From Lachnospiraceae bacterium (GTDB lineage Bacteria; Bacillota; Clostridia; Lachnospirales; Lachnospiraceae): 19,123 bases of DNA. This document shows, in pieces, positions 18,234-19,123 of this stretch. The translations under genes and the position numbers were made by a program. The DNA is taken from NCBI GenBank assembly GCA_017391545.1, contig JAFOYD010000211.1:1-19123 (forward strand), written 5' to 3'. The notes beneath the pieces are model-generated. The model did not search any database. It was not told the DNA's origin and saw nothing but the letters and a program-made list of their open reading frames with translations. Positions within the stretch are counted from its first letter, which is position 1. Every line of letters begins with the position of its first letter.

Positions 18234-18707
18234 ATGGATTACAGACAGACTTATGAAAACCTGTTGCGGGCATTATGCAAAGCATATGACAGAATGTTTC
18301 TGATTTTAGAACAAATCGAACAGTGCGATGAAATGCTGGCGTCTTTGTCACTGGAAAACCGGCCGGATGTCGATCATGTGCTGGCGATCGCGACACAGAC
18401 AGAGCGTCTCATCGAATCGCTCGATCATATTTCAATTGAAATACAACCTATGCATGCACAACTTGACGGCATCAAATCGCTCTGTCAGGAAGTCTATACC
18501 GATCCTCTGTACGGTCATATGGAAGATTTACAGCTTTTGGTCTACTACTACATCCAAAAAGTCATCAATAATGAGGATATCAACAATCCGGATATTCTCG
18601 ACAGGCTAAATTCATACAAAGAATCCTTAGAGCTTGATTTGATTTTGGAACAGGTACCAGAATCCCAGAAACAGGTATTCCTATTTGTGCCAAACCCCAA
18701 AAACTAG
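18234..18707 (+). CDS. Small helical protein, possibly a FlgN/FliT-type flagellar export chaperone, 157 aa
   Basis: There is no certain family assignment. The protein has no signal peptide or membrane helix. Residues about 1-85 form long amphipathic helices (LLRALCKAYDRMFLILEQIE, then ATQTERLIESLDHISIEIQP), the pattern of FlgN and FliT, cytoplasmic chaperones that deliver hook-filament junction or cap proteins to the flagellar export gate. The second half is acidic with a Tyr-rich stretch (LLVYYYIQKVI) and ends FLFVPNPKN. The ATG at 18234 has GGAGGG six bases upstream. The gene is alone between a sigma-28-type promoter and a strong terminator. The regulatory context supports a flagellar role; the chaperone idea is an inference. 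Confidence 0.55.
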   Translation: MDYRQTYENLLRALCKAYDRMFLILEQIEQCDEMLASLSLENRPDVDHVLAIATQTERLIESLDHISIEIQPMHAQLDGIKSLCQEVYTDPLYGHMEDLQLLVYYYIQKVINNEDINNPDILDRLNSYKESLELDLILEQVPESQKQVFLFVPNPKN

Positions 18708-18734
18708 TACACCGATTTCTTGATATCATAAAAG

Positions 18735-18777
18735 AACAGGGAACTTCTTGGTTATCAGTAATCAAAAGTTCCCTGTT
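18735..18777. terminator. Bidirectional terminator between the FlgN/FliT-like gene and the TPR-protein gene
   Basis: A perfect 12-bp stem AACAGGGAACTT/AAGTTCCCTGTT (18735-18746 with 18766-18777) has a 19-base loop, a TTTTG run on the right and an A-rich left flank. It serves two convergent genes. Confidence 0.85.
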
Positions 18778-18780
18778 TTG

Positions 18781-19123
18781 TTATTCAAATACGATCTGTT
18801 TGCCATGCGCTGCGGCATAGTCAAGAAGCCTGCGCTTATACAGTTCGATCTTGTCCTCGTTCCCTGTGGTCCTGCACATGGAAAGGATCCTTGCATAGGT
18901 GCTGTAGGCATCATCGCCAAGGCTGTCAAAGTCCGGCATGAGCGTTGCCTGTATGAAGCTTGCAAGCGCCCCCAGATCATCTCCGCAGAGCTGGCATGCC
19001 TTGCCATGCTGGAACCGTAGCCTTGCGGTCCCCAGATAATCTTCGTTCATGGTAAGAAGCCTGCAGGCATCCTCATTTCTGCCCAGGTTGAACAGTGCCT
19101 CTGCGTAAGAGCTTAATGCAATC
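18781..19123 (-). CDS. TPR-repeat protein, 3' end only (possibly a second GT2-TPR glycosyltransferase)
   Basis: An open frame runs off the right edge of the window (no start inside); 113 codons are visible, in frame with bases 19122-19120, ending at TAA (18781-18783). The visible part contains TPR-like helix pairs: YAEALFNLGRNEDACRLL (19110-19057), then ARLRFQHGKACQLCGDDLGA with AAT-type packing residues, then YSTYARILSMCRTTGNEDKI. It ends YAAAHGKQIVFE. The catalytic or other N-terminal domain lies outside, so only the repeat class is supported. The neighbouring GT2-TPR gene on the same strand makes a similar glycosyltransferase a reasonable guess. An internal ATG at 19050 is unlikely to be the real start because the TPR pattern continues upstream of it. 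Confidence 0.7.
   Translation of the reverse strand, partial: IALSSYAEALFNLGRNEDACRLLTMNEDYLGTARLRFQHGKACQLCGDDLGALASFIQATLMPDFDSLGDDAYSTYARILSMCRTTGNEDKIELYKRRLLDYAAAHGKQIVFE

Overview
The window looks like chromosomal DNA of a motile, low-to-mid GC Clostridia, most likely a Lachnospiraceae member of the Roseburia/Agathobacter/Lachnospira kind. The basis is protein style (RpoC of 1213 aa, 49-aa zinc-type L33, 70-aa SecE), Firmicutes-type promoters and Shine-Dalgarno sites, and a flagellum-like and surface-glycan gene set next to the ribosomal cluster. The genus is an inference from memory of these families, not a search result.

Layout. (1) 17-956, plus strand: two overlapping small genes, a type IV prepilin-like protein and a single-pass membrane protein. 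They are the tail of a pilus/pseudopilus-type cluster that starts outside the window, and they end at a bidirectional terminator facing rpoC. (2) 1008-14056, minus strand: the classic transcription/translation cluster. In transcription order it is rpmG-secE-nusG, rplK-rplA, a CapA-family gene, rplJ-rplL, rpoB-rpoC. Each block has a readable promoter (TTGAC-type -35, 17-bp spacer) ahead of rpmG, rplK, rplJ and rpoB. Terminators follow rplA, rplL and rpoC. The rplK leader contains an L1-binding site resembling 23S rRNA, and the rplJ leader contains an L10-type leader with an attenuator. The CapA gene is an unrelated surface-polymer-type gene sitting between rplA and rplJ. (3) 14297-19123: a flagellum/glycan-flavoured accessory region. 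It holds a divergent FliD-like protein (+), UDP-galactopyranose mutase (-), a family-2 glycosyltransferase with TPR-like tail (-), a small FlgN/FliT-like helical protein (+), and the 3' end of a TPR-repeat protein (-) cut by the window edge.

How they work together. Genes in region 2 make core RNA polymerase (beta, beta'), the elongation factor NusG, the SecE translocon subunit and ribosomal proteins L33, L11, L1, L10 and L7/L12, with autogenous control by L1 and L10 visible in the leaders. In region 3, two exact GCCGATAT boxes (the sigma-28 flagellar -10 element) face outward between the glycosyltransferase and the FlgN-like gene. This ties the glycosyltransferase to the late-flagellar regulon and suggests filament glycosylation, although this is inference. 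No CRISPR array, IS element, tRNA or rRNA gene was seen.
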